Source of the DNA: Humulus lupulus
Lineage: Eukaryota; Streptophyta; Magnoliopsida; Rosales; Cannabaceae
Assembly (NCBI RefSeq): GCF_963169125.1
Contig: NC_084795.1
Coordinates: 96,467,411-96,531,410 of the forward strand
Direction of reading: 5' to 3'
Length of the DNA stretch: 64,000 bases
Below, piece by piece: positions 34,401 through 44,208 of this stretch. The notes beneath the pieces are model-generated. The model worked only from the letters and a program-made list of their open reading frames with translations. It did no database searches and was not told the origin of the DNA. Position numbers and translations under genes: made by a program. How positions within the stretch are numbered: the first letter of the stretch is position 1; every line of letters starts with the position of its first letter.

Positions 34401-35840
34401 TCTCTCTCCCGCGGCCTACTGCAGCATTTCAAAGGCTACCAAATCCGCCAGGTCCCCCGGGACCAGAACTCACTCGCGGACACGCTGGCCAAGCTTGCAA
34501 CAGACCCGGAGATTGAACAATATGGCCTGGTGCCCATCGGGCACTTAGAAGCACCCACTACCGAGACACAGAGGGTAAATGCCATCATCGACCATTCCCA
34601 TTCCTGGATAGGACCCATCCTCAGATTTCTCACCACCGGAGAGCTCCCCACTAATAAAGCTGACGCAAGAAAGCTCCAGTATCAAGCTCCCCGATACGTG
34701 GTTATGGATGGAAAGCTTTACCGCAGGGGGTTGTCCATACCCTTCCTTAGGTGTGTTGCCGGAACCGAAGTCAGTGCCATCATCCATGAGGTTCACGGAG
34801 GCTTCTGTGGCGACCATACCTCCGGGCCGAGCCTCTCCAAAAAGATCCTTCGACAAGGATACTTCTGGCCCACCATGAAGAAGGATTGTGTGGATTATGT
34901 CAGAAAGTGTGAGCAGTGCCAGAGGTACGCCAAGGTTCCGCGAGCGCCGCCTACAGAAATTACCTTAATGACCAGCCCCTGGCCGTTCGCCGTGTGGGGC
35001 ATTGACCTAGTAGGTTCCCTCCTAACTGAAAAGGGTGGAGTGAAGTATGCCATAGTCGCGGTAGACTACTTCACCAAATGGGCTGAGGCTGAACCTATGA
35101 ACACGGTCACATCTAAAAAAGCACTGGACTTTGTCATCAGGAATATAGTGTGTCGTTTTGGGCTTCCACGAAAAATTGTGTCCGACAACGGGAAGCAATT
35201 TGACAGTGAACACTTCACGAACTTCTGTGCTTCGCATGGAATTATCAAAAGCTTTTCCGCAGTCGCCAGACCCCAGGCTAATGGGCAAGTGGAGGCTGTA
35301 AACAAAATATTAAAGACCACGTTGAAGAAAAAACTCCAAGCCTGCAAGGCTCACTGGCTGGAAGAACTTTCGCGAGTACTTTGGGCCTATCGCACAACAG
35401 AGAGAACTTCGACGGGGCACACACCTTATTCCATGACCTTCGGTTGCGAGGCCGTCATCCCAATAGAAACTATGATCCCCTCTCACAGGCAGGACACCTA
35501 CGACCCGACCCGGAACCACGCCCTTCTCCAGGAGTCCTTGGACATGATCGAAGAGCTCCGGGAGCAGTCGCAGGTCCAACTAAAAATGTACCAAGGCAAG
35601 ATAGCCCGACACTTTAACACAAGAGTCAAGAGCCGTACATTCGAAGTTGGGGATCTTGTCCTCCGGAGAGTATTTCCTGCTACGCAGGATCCGGGAGTGG
35701 GAGTCCTCGGACCCAACTGGGAAGGCCCCTACGAAGTCCAAGAAAAAGTGGGCCATGGGACGTATCACTTAAAGAGACTCGACGGATCTGAAGTCCCACG
35801 CGCCTGGAACGCGGAGCACCTCCGCCGTTACTACCAGTAG
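31470..35840 (+). CDS. pol: Element B gag C-terminus and pol polyprotein (1,456 codons open)
   Basis: Begins with a zinc-knuckle-like segment (CEFHGDVGHTTNEC, residues about 29-42). Protease, with ILVDNGSSVNIL, is near residue 213. RT spans about 470-680, with the YVDDM site near 607. A degenerate first RNase H is near 745-855, lacking the usual catalytic Asp. A second, archaeal-type RNase H runs from VYVDGASNEKGAG (889) to about 1010. The integrase has its zinc-binding region near 1106-1145 and core residues Asp near 1178, Asp near 1238 and Glu near 1274. There is no chromodomain. The dual RNase H defines the Tat group. The frame is intact for 4.37 kb, as expected for a young insertion. The start is formal: the protein would be made as a gag-pol fusion. 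Confidence 0.95.
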   Translation: MVNYRKPTKVSHGGRRPRDSNKRCEFHGDVGHTTNECLQLKDEIESLARAGHLGQWVRIPIIYPGQGVVHGAAYSPGQRGTASAPGAGHPQAPGSQFPALPAPTAPAPIALLAPGPGNPYPPGLAPPPVDGHVATISGGPHLAGSTCNSQKRYLRELEHTGEMCALVQSPAQHPRMMDLPITFTEDDARHVHFPHNDPLVVEAQIANKKVSRILVDNGSSVNILFKAAFHAIGLTETDLTPCPIQLQGFNGVALMPLGKIQLPVTLRGESDACAFKHNTFVVVDCPTAYNAILGRPVLIDCGAITSIRHLCLKFPCDDGRIGTLRGDQRSARSCYNVSVRSVYTVQETVAAIPLVEELPETGGAQEAYFDELDPRVGIEKAIEPMEEVEEVILNLGDPTKVIQVGKNLLSAIRDKIVATVKNNQDILAWCHADVTGINPNVACHALNIDPSATPVRQKRRPLDPVRAEAVKAEVDKLMSIGFLQESHYPVWLANPVLVPKPDGSWRMCIDFTDLNKACPKDCFPLSRIDQMVDATSGYELLSFMDAYSGYNQIKMHVADQEHTSFLTDKGVYCYVVMPFGLKNAGATYQRLVNMMFKDQLGRNMEVYVDDMLVKSKTSGDHSDDLEEAFAVIRKYGMKLNPKKCTFGVSSGKFLGFIVSSRGVEANPEKIKAFIDMPSPRKHKDVQSVTGRIAALNRFVSKATDKCIPFFNVLRGNKKFEWTPECEAAFQHLKEHLTRAPILSKPVEGEALFLYLAVTEHAVSAALVREDGRIQLPVYYVRKRLLDAESRYSMIEKLSLCLLIASRKLRPYFQAHTIKVLTNHPLRQVLQKPESSGRLLKWAMELSQFDIHYQPRVSIKGQALADFIVECSGMNDLPEDPVPELPTWKVYVDGASNEKGAGAGVILISPQGHQLQSAIRFAFPASNNEAEHEAMLAGLRLAREVGAQKIEGYSDSLLVVNQISGEYQTKGEKMAAYVSLSRGLLQHFKGYQIRQVPRDQNSLADTLAKLATDPEIEQYGLVPIGHLEAPTTETQRVNAIIDHSHSWIGPILRFLTTGELPTNKADARKLQYQAPRYVVMDGKLYRRGLSIPFLRCVAGTEVSAIIHEVHGGFCGDHTSGPSLSKKILRQGYFWPTMKKDCVDYVRKCEQCQRYAKVPRAPPTEITLMTSPWPFAVWGIDLVGSLLTEKGGVKYAIVAVDYFTKWAEAEPMNTVTSKKALDFVIRNIVCRFGLPRKIVSDNGKQFDSEHFTNFCASHGIIKSFSAVARPQANGQVEAVNKILKTTLKKKLQACKAHWLEELSRVLWAYRTTERTSTGHTPYSMTFGCEAVIPIETMIPSHRQDTYDPTRNHALLQESLDMIEELREQSQVQLKMYQGKIARHFNTRVKSRTFEVGDLVLRRVFPATQDPGVGVLGPNWEGPYEVQEKVGHGTYHLKRLDGSEVPRAWNAEHLRRYYQ

Positions 35841-36385
35841 GCCCCGGACTATCTAGTCGGAAGTCCTTGGTGAAATTAGAAAAAGTGAAAAATGTGGAAA
35901 TAATCCTCCCTGCTGTAAAACACGTGCCTAGCAGGCTAATTTAATGAAACACGGAGAGATTCACTCCACTTTTACTGCACTTTTTATCCCTGTGTTCAAA
36001 GCTGCGTTTTAACAAGTGACCACGCGGTCCGGAGACGTCCGGACCCCCACGCTCACTTGGGGGGTATACATGGCTAAGGCATAGCCATATGCCCCTTGAA
36101 CAAAACATACACAGAACACCACTTATGTGCTAGCATTATGTTTGAAATTTTTAAAATTGTTAAACTTAGGTTAATGTGTTGCCATGAACCTACCTGCATT
36201 ACGTGTCATGTGTGCATTATGTGTTTATGTGAAAATTGCTATTGAAATGTCTGCCATTATACATCATGAAAATTATCTCCTGTGTAGACCAGCGATGAGC
36301 AGGACTGGGGGTGGGGGTACATTCAGAGAGCTACGCCGAAACACCCCCAACTTCCGGACAAGTCCTTCAAAAAAAAAAATATATA
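35841..36385. other. Element B 3' untranslated region, unique part
   Basis: Non-coding spacer between the pol stop and the tandem repeats. It includes a short poly-A run at 36369-36379. No ORF that I believe. Confidence 0.7.
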
Positions 36386-36388
36386 TTC

Positions 36389-36725
36389 CGCGACCGCTGT
36401 AGAGCTTTGCTTCGCAAGCTCCAGCTCCGGGTCTCACAAAGTAAAGATGGCAAGATTCGCGACCGCTGTAGAGCTTTGCTTCGCAGGCTTCTGCTCCGGG
36501 TCTAACAATATAAAGCATGGCGAGCTTTTCGACCACTGCAAGCTTCGCTTCGCAAGCATCAGCTCCAGAGGCAGATATGATCGATCCACCGAGATCGAGC
36601 ATGGTTGGCGTGGCAATTTCCCCGACCGAACCGAGCCTTGCCTCGCAGGGCTCCATGCCAGGTCACTGAAGTCAGCCACCATAAGGTTCGCAACGACAGT
36701 TAGTTTTGCTTCGCAAAGATCTAAC
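36389..36725. repeat. Tandem repeat array (about 69-bp unit) in element B 3' region
   Basis: CGCGACCGCTGTAGAGCTTT starts at 36389 and again at 36458, a 69-base period. Three further, more divergent copies begin near 36528, 36620 and 36690, each with a GCTTCGCAAGC-like core. Tandem arrays in this region are known in plant Tat elements and have been proposed as seeds of satellite DNA. Confidence 0.75.
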
Positions 36726-37169
36726 CTTAAGTCTAGCGACGCTCACCAAAAGAACTCCCGTTCCGAGCCATGGAACGGCTCACCTTAGCAATCCCAGCGA
36801 ACAGTATAACTACAAGTCTCAGGATTGGCTATTCGCCTTAGGAAAGCTAAAATACGGTGGAAGGAGTCTGGTCGTTGGAACCAGGAAACCTTCGTAACCT
36901 AGAAACTACGTGGGAAAAGACATCAGCCGTTAGAGCTTTAAGTTGGAAGTGCATAGGTTCTGGCCGTTGGAACCAAAAACCTCATGCGCCCCTACAGCAG
37001 TTTCTACCGTATAAAAGCCTACCCTAAACGCAAAGTTAAATAAAGAACTCGGCAGAAAAGAAAGGAGAATGCTATAATTATGGCAAATATGTCTGCAATG
37101 AGAAAAGAGTACAAGGAGCTTCGCCCCAAAGAAAAATTCAAATGAAAAATAATTAAAGATAAGGCCCCT

Positions 37170-40100
37170 TCAAGCATTGGGGGTGGCAGTAGTGTCCGCG
37201 TCCAAGGCCTCGAGGTCGGCAGTTCCAACTGGGGCAGGCGGAGTCGGCTCATTGGGAGGTGGAACTTCATCACATGCAGGTTCAGAGGTCCCCGCCTCTC
37301 CGGGATCTCCTGCTTCAGGGGGTCCAGCACGCTCGTCAACGTTGTAAGTTTGGACGTACACCTCTGGGCCTTGATCCCACACCTGTAACTTCTCCCTCAT
37401 GGCGTCAGCATCCTCTCCCAGATAGCCTAGTACCTCCGGGTTCATTTTCCAGAGTTGATGCATGAGGGACACGTGCGATATATTAATCGTCCTGTTCAGA
37501 ACCACCTCGGCATCCTCCCTCTCCTTCAAGCGCTCCGCCTCGGAGGTTGCCAGCTGTGCCTCCGCGGCAGCTAATTGAGCCCTTAGTTTATCCATCTCGG
37601 CCTTGGAGGCATCCCGCTCTCCCTTAAGAGAATCAATCTCCTTGCGCTGCTCCCTATTTTGGCTCAGCACGGATTGCTTCTCGGTCACATGCCCCCTGGC
37701 AGTGAATTGCAAGGCTCCGATCTCTTTATCCTTCTCGGCGAGCCCCAACTCCAGCATAGACACGAGATCCCTGCTCCTCTTATGAAGTTGCTCCTCCTCG
37801 TGCAGCTTACTCTGAAGAGTGGAATATTCCTCTTGCTGCTTAAGGAGGAGATCATTTTTTGATTGCAAGCGGGCTTCCAAGGTATCCTTCTCTACCCTGG
37901 CTTGGGACAGCTCTTCCCGGAGCTGGGAGTATTCGGCCTTCATCTCATCCGACCGCTGTCTGAACTCATTCTCTGCGGTGGCCCGGTACTCTCGGTATTT
38001 GGCAAGATATTTCTTGTCCGCCTCTTCCTCAGCCGTGCGCCGGGCCTGATCAATCTTCTCCGAAGCCTCCAAGGCCTGTTGGGTCAGTTTCTGCTTCTCC
38101 GCCTCCAAGGCCTGGCGAGCCAGCTGGCTCTCCTCCAGCTGAACCAGAACTGCGCCCACCTCCCGGAACGAGCGTTCCGCGATCAGAGAAGCCTGCAAGG
38201 GAAGACAATAGAATGAGTTAAGCCGAACCAAAAGACAGATGATCCCAAAACACAACAACTGACGGCTTACCCCGGACAATTGCTGCTTCACGGCATGTGT
38301 CAGCAGCAGCGGATCCTTACTGCTGCTGATAGCCCATTTCTCGGAATTGAGCTCGCACAAGCTCAAGGCCATGTCCTCCATCATCTCCGCCCCGAACGGT
38401 GCCAATGCACGTCCGAGCCTAGGCACCAGCCTCTTCTCCAAGGCTGGGCCGTCCAAAACCGCTCCAGCCGCGTGAAGGGATCTCACCCCCTCTGCCAGCT
38501 CGGCCCTCTTCACGGCAGACAAGTTGTCTGCCCTTCCCTGAGTGACAGCCTTCTCAGCCTCCAACCGCCTCTTCAAAAAATTATCGGCCCATCTTACGCC
38601 CTCCAGGAGGGCAGCGGGAAAACGAGTTGGTTTCTGAGGGAATTGGAACTTCAGGCCAGGCGGAGGAAGGCTTGTTTGTTGAGAGGGTGGAAGAGAAGAG
38701 GAAGAAGGAGACCCCGAAAGGGTGGACTCCCTTTGGGCTGGAGGAGGAGGCAGACGGGGTATTAAGGCCCCGATCCGTTGTTGTTGCTGGTGTTGCTGTT
38801 GCTTCTGCTGCTGCGGTGGCGGAGGTGACTGCCCTTGTTGCTGTTGTTGCTTTTGCTGCTGCGGCAGCGGAAGTAATTGCCTTTGTTGTTGCTACTGGTT
38901 TGGATGTTGTTGTTGCTGCCGCTGTGGCGTTGGTGACTGTCTCTGTTGTTCTTGTTGCTGCTGTTGTTGTAGTTGTCGTTGCTGTCGTTGCTGTTGTTGT
39001 TGCCTTCGACCAGGAGAAGAGTGTCTAAGGCGTTTCTTCTTAGCGCCCTCAGCATCTTCTCCGGGACGCTTGCTCACCCCAGTTGTTTTCACGGGGAACA
39101 CAAGGCCTTCCCCATCGCTACTGCTACTCGAGACCATCATAGTCCCGGAAGGCCCGTCGGCAGGAGACTTCTCTACCCCCGGAGACGCTTGCGCCTCGCC
39201 ACTTGTCCTCTTGGGGGTGGCAGCTTTACCTCCCCTATCAGCCTTGGCCTTCCGTCCTTTCCCCTTGGACGGGTCTTGGCTGGTGGCAGCCTTCTTAATG
39301 AGCAAGGTAACTCTCCCCAACATCTTGGCTTCTGGGTACTCTGCAAGAAACATACGGAGCAAGGTTAACGAACCAACAAGCAGTGAAAAAGAAGATAAGC
39401 AGAAGACAAGACAATCAACAACATAAAAGCACAAGCAAGTCCGCCAGCAGGGAACGAGAAACAAGAAAAAGAAAAAGTTTGAAAGGGACGACCATGCACG
39501 AGAAACGTGGATGGCCTTCCCCGAGCAAAACAAAACACCGCTTCCTGCTCCAGGAAGCTCCCGTACTCCTTGAAGTCCGGGAATGACATGCTGAGGGAAG
39601 AAGGGTCAACCATGATGACACCTTCTGGCAGACTACCGTCACTCAGACACCCGAGGAGCTCATCTACCCTATCGCAATATCCGTCAAAGGGTATCCTACG
39701 CGGATCTAGCCTAAGGAAGCGGGGATCGAACCCCATCTGAGAGGTCCGGGAAACCTCAAACAGGCTGGGGGTGTGGATCAATCGAAAACTAGTCTTACCT
39801 CTCCCGGAGGTACCAGCCCCCGGAGTCCCTTCGTTAGGGTAAGCCGCGGCGTGGCGAGCCTCGATCTCCTCTTCCTCCGGCTGAGGGTCGGGGAATCTCT
39901 CCGCCCAACTAGGGGATAAAGTATTCTCGTCCCGGGCTGCTTGGTTTATCACCTTGGACAGCTCCAGGGCAATCTGCTCCCGGATGTCAGCTGACACCTG
40001 ACTTTGCCCCCTGCCACTCACTGGCTCAATGTTTTGGAAAGAGGCGAGTAGCCCGTACTCCCTCAAAGATTCGGAGGTCACAAGCCCCTTCACTTTCAAC

Positions 40101-41092
40101 TCTTCCTCCGAGAGCCCTTCGTAGAACTTGGACCTCCTTATCATCTCCGCACAGCGAGGTGTCCGCGGAACGACTTCTGCAAAATTCAAATACAAGCATT
40201 AGAGATCCTCCCGACAGGCAAAGCAAAAGCAAAGAAACAAAGTTGAAAAGGAGAGAAAGGAGCACTTACCAGGGATTTTGAAGTCCAAAGATAGGGCTGG
40301 CACCCTCTTCAGTGGGAAGCCAGTCGTCAGGAACCAGTACTCCCGGAGGTTTGGAACCCTCGCGGTATGACAGGTGGGACACATCACGTCCGGGTGCCTC
40401 TCCAGCATGTAAAATCCCACCTTGTCTGAATGACCCCTCATGGGCTGAGACTTCAACCCGTAGAAGTACAGCACCTCCTCCGGGGTAGGAGCTTCCAGTT
40501 TCCGGGACTTGCAAAAGATGAACCACCCCGCTAGGAGCTTGTAGCTGGGGGGAATCAACTGGAAGGGGGCAATCCCCGCCTTCACACAGAAATTGGCAAA
40601 GTAACTTCTTAGGGGCAAGTGCGCCCCACACACAATGTGTGCCCAGCTCCAGGCACCAAAACCCTCGTGGCTCTGACTAGCCGACTCGCCCGGCACCGAC
40701 AGACGGTGCCACATCAGGCCTGGGATGTTCTTCAGGCCTGCCTCTGAGGAGTACAGCTCCAGCATGTCGTAGTTCCTGAACAGGCTCGGCTTCTGGTCCA
40801 TCTCCCAGATTGAACTATTGGTAGTCGGCGGGCTAGCCGCGACCACTTTTGTCTTTCCTTTCCCCTTGGCGCCGGCGACAGGGGAACCCTTCTCCTGGGC
40901 AGAATCACCTCCGCCACAGCGAGGAGTTGTTCCTTTGAGATGTTTGTCACTGAACAAAAGAAACAAAGAAGAAAACACTCTAAGCAGTCTGCACCCTTGT
41001 CATACCCTAGTGGTATCAAAGGCGTCGGGGAGACCCTCCCCGAAAACTGCTTGGAGAGGCTCCCACCGAGCTTGCCGAAGGGTTGGCACCAT
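37170..41092 (-). CDS. Element B opposite-strand gene: PF04195-like, poly-Gln, coiled-coil protein (multi-exon)
   Basis: Minus strand. Exon a has ATG at 41092 (MVPTLRQARWEPLQAVF) with a possible donor near 41010. Exon b (about 40950-40270) carries WAHIVCGAHLPLRSYF and YKLLAGWFIFCKSR, resembling the PF04195 'putative gypsy-type transposase' family. Exon c is 40176-39493. Exon d (39340-38271) has a basic region (AKKKRLRH) and a poly-Gln tract. Exon e (38192-37170) is a long coiled coil with an acidic, Pro-rich end. Introns 40269-40177, 39492-39341 and 38270-38193 are GT-AG and restore frame. Two defects: a one-base deletion near 40910 relative to C, and CAG-to-TAG at 38892-38894 inside poly-Gln. 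The N-terminal splice pattern is unresolved. Function unknown. Confidence 0.8.
38770..39003 (-). repeat. Poly-glutamine (CAA/CAG) tract in the opposite-strand gene of B
   Basis: Long run of CAA/CAG codons broken by Arg, Pro and Leu, seen as GTTGTTGCTG repeats on the plus strand. One CAG is TAG at 38892-38894. The equivalent tract in C (63290-63520) has a different length. Confidence 0.9.
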
Positions 41093-41705
41093 GCCACCCG
41101 AAGAACAGCAAGGAGCCAAACTCAGACTCCGAGCCTAAGCCCGCCGCGAGAAGTATTTCTCCAGAGAAAGACACCCTAAAGGCGTTCATGCTTATGCCCT
41201 AAAACAGCAAACCAGAACAACGCAAGCAAGACAAGGAACGACTTTCCAAACGCAAATCGTCAAAGCATGCAAAAGAGACTACTTATCGACTCACATCAAT
41301 CGCATGCCTATCAAAGCCCTAGTCACGCATGCACATAGGCGATAATGGCAGAAAACTCAACTCTAACAACTACCAACAACCTAAGGTTTGGGAGGAAAGA
41401 GCAAAGTAGAAATACTTACTGGTATTCGGGTAGTTGAAGGTTGAAGGAGTAACCGGATCACTGCACAGCACGATCGCGAGAAGTAAAACCTGCAAAGACG
41501 AACGGCGATTCAAACCCTAAACTTCGGCAAAAAAAAAAACCCACTGTCAAATCAAAAGAAAAGTTTCTAGATCCCTTACCAAAAGAAGTGGCAAGTTCGA
41601 AGGAATGGAAGCTTGGAAGCCTGAGAGTTCGAAGGTTTGAGAATCTGAAAATCCGAAAGACAGAGAATTTGAAAGCGTAAAGAGGAAGAAAGGTCCGTTC
41701 CCTCG

Positions 41706-41713
41706 TTTTTATA
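41706..41713 (-). promoter_or_regulatory. TATA box of the opposite-strand gene in B
   Basis: TATAAAAA on the minus strand within CTGCTATAAAAACGAGG. The same sequence is at the same place in C (60585-60592). It is followed by a pyrimidine-rich leader with a donor match (TTTTG|GTAAGG near 41577) and an acceptor match (TTTGCAG near 41491), suggesting a leader intron. Confidence 0.65.
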
Positions 41714-42161
41714 GCAGGGAAGAGGTCGTTTCGAATTCCTCAAATGGACGGTCCCGATCTTCCCATTCCGTGTGCATCAGATCCAACGGCTGGAGATGAA
41801 GCGACGATCCTATTTATGACTCCTCGGATGGGAATAAAGTATTTATTTCCCATCATTATACCACCTCGGGCTCGGAGTACCATTAAAAACCGTCAAATCA
41901 TTACTCAGATGCCTGACGCACGCATACTCAACCAGTCGCCTCACGCACACGTCTTGGTCGCAGAACCATTCCCGGCATGACGCGTGGCCCTTGCCGCACT
42001 TGAGTACTTGAGTTCAAACAGAAGAAATTCCCTTCCTTTTTCATACTAACACTCAGGCGGGAAAAAGGAACACTTCCGGGAACACAGAAGGTAGCCCCTC
42101 GCCTAATCTAAGAAACCGGAATACCCGGAGGACTGTACAAGCTCCCGGATCTCTCAAAGCT

Positions 42162-42181
42162 CCGTGACCTTGGGGGGTAAA
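42162..42181 (+). promoter_or_regulatory. Element B polypurine tract
   Basis: CCTTGGGGGGTAAA directly precedes the 3' LTR. Element C has the same tract inverted at 60116-60131. Confidence 0.85.
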
Positions 42182-43070
42182 TGTTATCCAGATTTCCGGA
42201 TAGCGTTTAGATGGATATCCTCGGGGAAGAAGAATTATCAATGTCTTTCACGGTAGGTGACCAGAGCTCGCGGATGGACAGAAAGGCTTCGCCTCTCCCG
42301 TTTAGTGTCCGGATTACTCTTTCAAGCAAACGCGACACAGAAGCTCGTCAACTCTCCCGGACTCCCGAAGGGGTATCCTTCGGGGAAGCTCCTTCCAGGA
42401 GAAGCTCTTCAAGTGGTCTTCGCGGAAATAGTTCCGTGCCTCGCACGGAACAAGACCAGGCGGTCGAGTCGTGGAGGAGGCATATTTGGAATGATATCCA
42501 CCTGACACAGGATCCCGCCTGACACGCCCGACAGGTCAAAGCCGCACACATCCCAGCACGCCTAAGGGTACCTTTTCGCCTACTGTTCCGCTGACAACTT
42601 GGAAAAGACGGCTGACTTTGTGTATTCCCCATACTTTCACGTAAATATACCCACATAGAGTCTTGTAGCCATGCTACTACAGTAATTGTATCCCCTATTT
42701 ATGGCTGGTGTAATTAAGACTCATGTACGTAGAGAAAAACCCTAATCCAAAACCCTAGCTATAAAGACCCCCTCATTTTACAATAGGGGGGACGACCAAC
42801 AAATCACATAGCAAGAACTCTACTAAAATCTCTCTAGCTTCATCTTCTCCAAGAGAACCCGAGAGAAACACTGTGAGGTTGTGAGTTCCTTATACACCAG
42901 CTGTTTGACTGTTATTCTCTACAAGTATAATAACATCGACTCGTGGACTAGGGCTCGTTAACGCCTGAACCACGTAAAAACACTGTTTGTTTAGTTACAT
43001 TTCAGCACTTCTACAGTTCTTATCTTTTTATTATTCTGTTTGTATTCGTTTCCGAAAAACTCGGTAAACA
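42182..43070 (+). repeat. Element B 3' LTR (889 bp)
   Basis: Partner of 28650-29538, same length, about seven substitutions and no indels by eye. Confidence 0.96.
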
Positions 43071-43499
43071 TTATCAAATTAATAAAATAAGGTATAATAG
43101 TGTTTTAAGCTATGGTATACTAGACTGTTTTGATATTTATTAAGGCAAATATCATTTTGGACTCTGTGTTTTGCAAAAATTACTGATCGGACCCTGTGTT
43201 TTGTTAAATGACAATTCAGACATTGTGTTTTGCAAAATAAAACAAAATAGTACCCTGAGCTCGATTTTAGTCAAACTTTTTTTTAAATATGACCAAAATA
43301 CCCCTAGTTTTTATAAATCAATGAATTAATTAAATAATGAAAAATTTAATTGAATTAAATGATAAAAAAACGTAATATTAGAAATTAAATGCTAAATTAA
43401 AAAACACAATCTGATTTAATAAAAATAAAATGAAATTAATCCCCTTAATATTAATCAAAACATTCCAAAAAAAATTAAAACAAAAACAAAATGAAAGTT

Positions 43500-43943
43500 C
43501 AGATTTGGTTCTTCTTCTTCTTCCGTTCATATCAGGTGGACAACTTCAGTCAGCTTTAGTCAGTGGGCATCAGATTTGGAGAACAATGACAAGAAGCCTT
43601 AGTCTTTAGATTTGGACTGCAGTTGCGGGTAGGAACTCAGGTGGGTGGGGACAACGACGACGACAACAAGGGGTCTCTGGTTTGCTAACGAGATCTGGTG
43701 CCAGACAGTTCACTGCGTACCAAATCTTGAGTTGGGGTACAAGCTCATTGTTCATTGCAGGGTTGTGAGGGATAGACGATAGCTTCGGGGTCGGGGACGA
43801 CGCAGATGGGTTCCAAGCTCGATCACAAGAGGGTTGGTGAGATTGGGGGATATCCTTCTTTGAGGTTTGAGTGATATGGTATTTAAATTTTATGCTAATA
43901 TTCAGATGGGAAAAGGCTATGTTCTCTTGCTTTGGGAAGAAAT
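43500..43943. other. GC-richer interior of MULE-like element L
   Basis: About 440 bases unlike the AT-rich TIRs (CAGTTGCGGGTAGGAACTCA, GACAACGACGACGACAACAA). No convincing ORF and no protein family recognised. Possibly a captured gene fragment (Pack-MULE). Confidence 0.35.
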
Positions 43944-43948
43944 GGGTA

Positions 43949-44112
43949 TGTTATCTGAGGTGAAAAGAATTGTATTCTCTTGCTTTTCATTGAAAAAAAT
44001 GATACATATTTATATAAAAACTAGAATAGCTAACTTAGGAAACTATGTCAATTAATATCTCCACAATTAATCTAATTGATAACTAATTGACAACTATATA
44101 CATGTTGTAACA
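43949..44112 (-). repeat. Element I 3' LTR (164 bp)
   Basis: TGTTATCTGAGG to TGTTGTAACA. The purine tract follows on the right (CTCCCCCTAAAACTAGAG on plus; 44113-44130). Confidence 0.9.
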
Positions 44113-44208
44113 CTCCCCCTAAAACTAGAGTATAAATATTAATCATGCCTAACTTGTTACAAATATAATCAACCTGAACCCATTCAACGCTTTTGTGAAA
44201 ATATCCCC

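Larger units (their letters stand above)
28650..43070 (+). mobile_element. Element B: complete, young Ty3/gypsy Tat-type retrotransposon (14,421 bp)
   Basis: Two 889-bp LTRs (28650-29538 and 42182-43070) start TGTTATCC and end GGTAAACA, flanked by identical duplications TTATC (28645-28649 and 43071-43075). Internal order: primer site, gag (frame broken), pol with protease, RT, RNase H, archaeal-type RNase H and integrase, a tandem-repeat region, a multi-exon opposite-strand gene, and a purine tract. I count about seven differences between the LTRs (0.8%). At the often-used rate of 1.3e-8 per site per year this gives about 0.3 million years. It is the most complete element here. Confidence 0.97.

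Noticed and set aside
38722..39426. Cysteine-rich 234-codon ORF on plus
   Set aside because: Its Cys runs are the reverse strand of the poly-Gln CAA/CAG tract. The same shadow appears opposite C (62867-63592).
43076..43133. Continuation of LTR N to the right of element B
   Set aside because: The short AT-rich stretch does not align clearly with the H or J LTR beyond the B insertion point.
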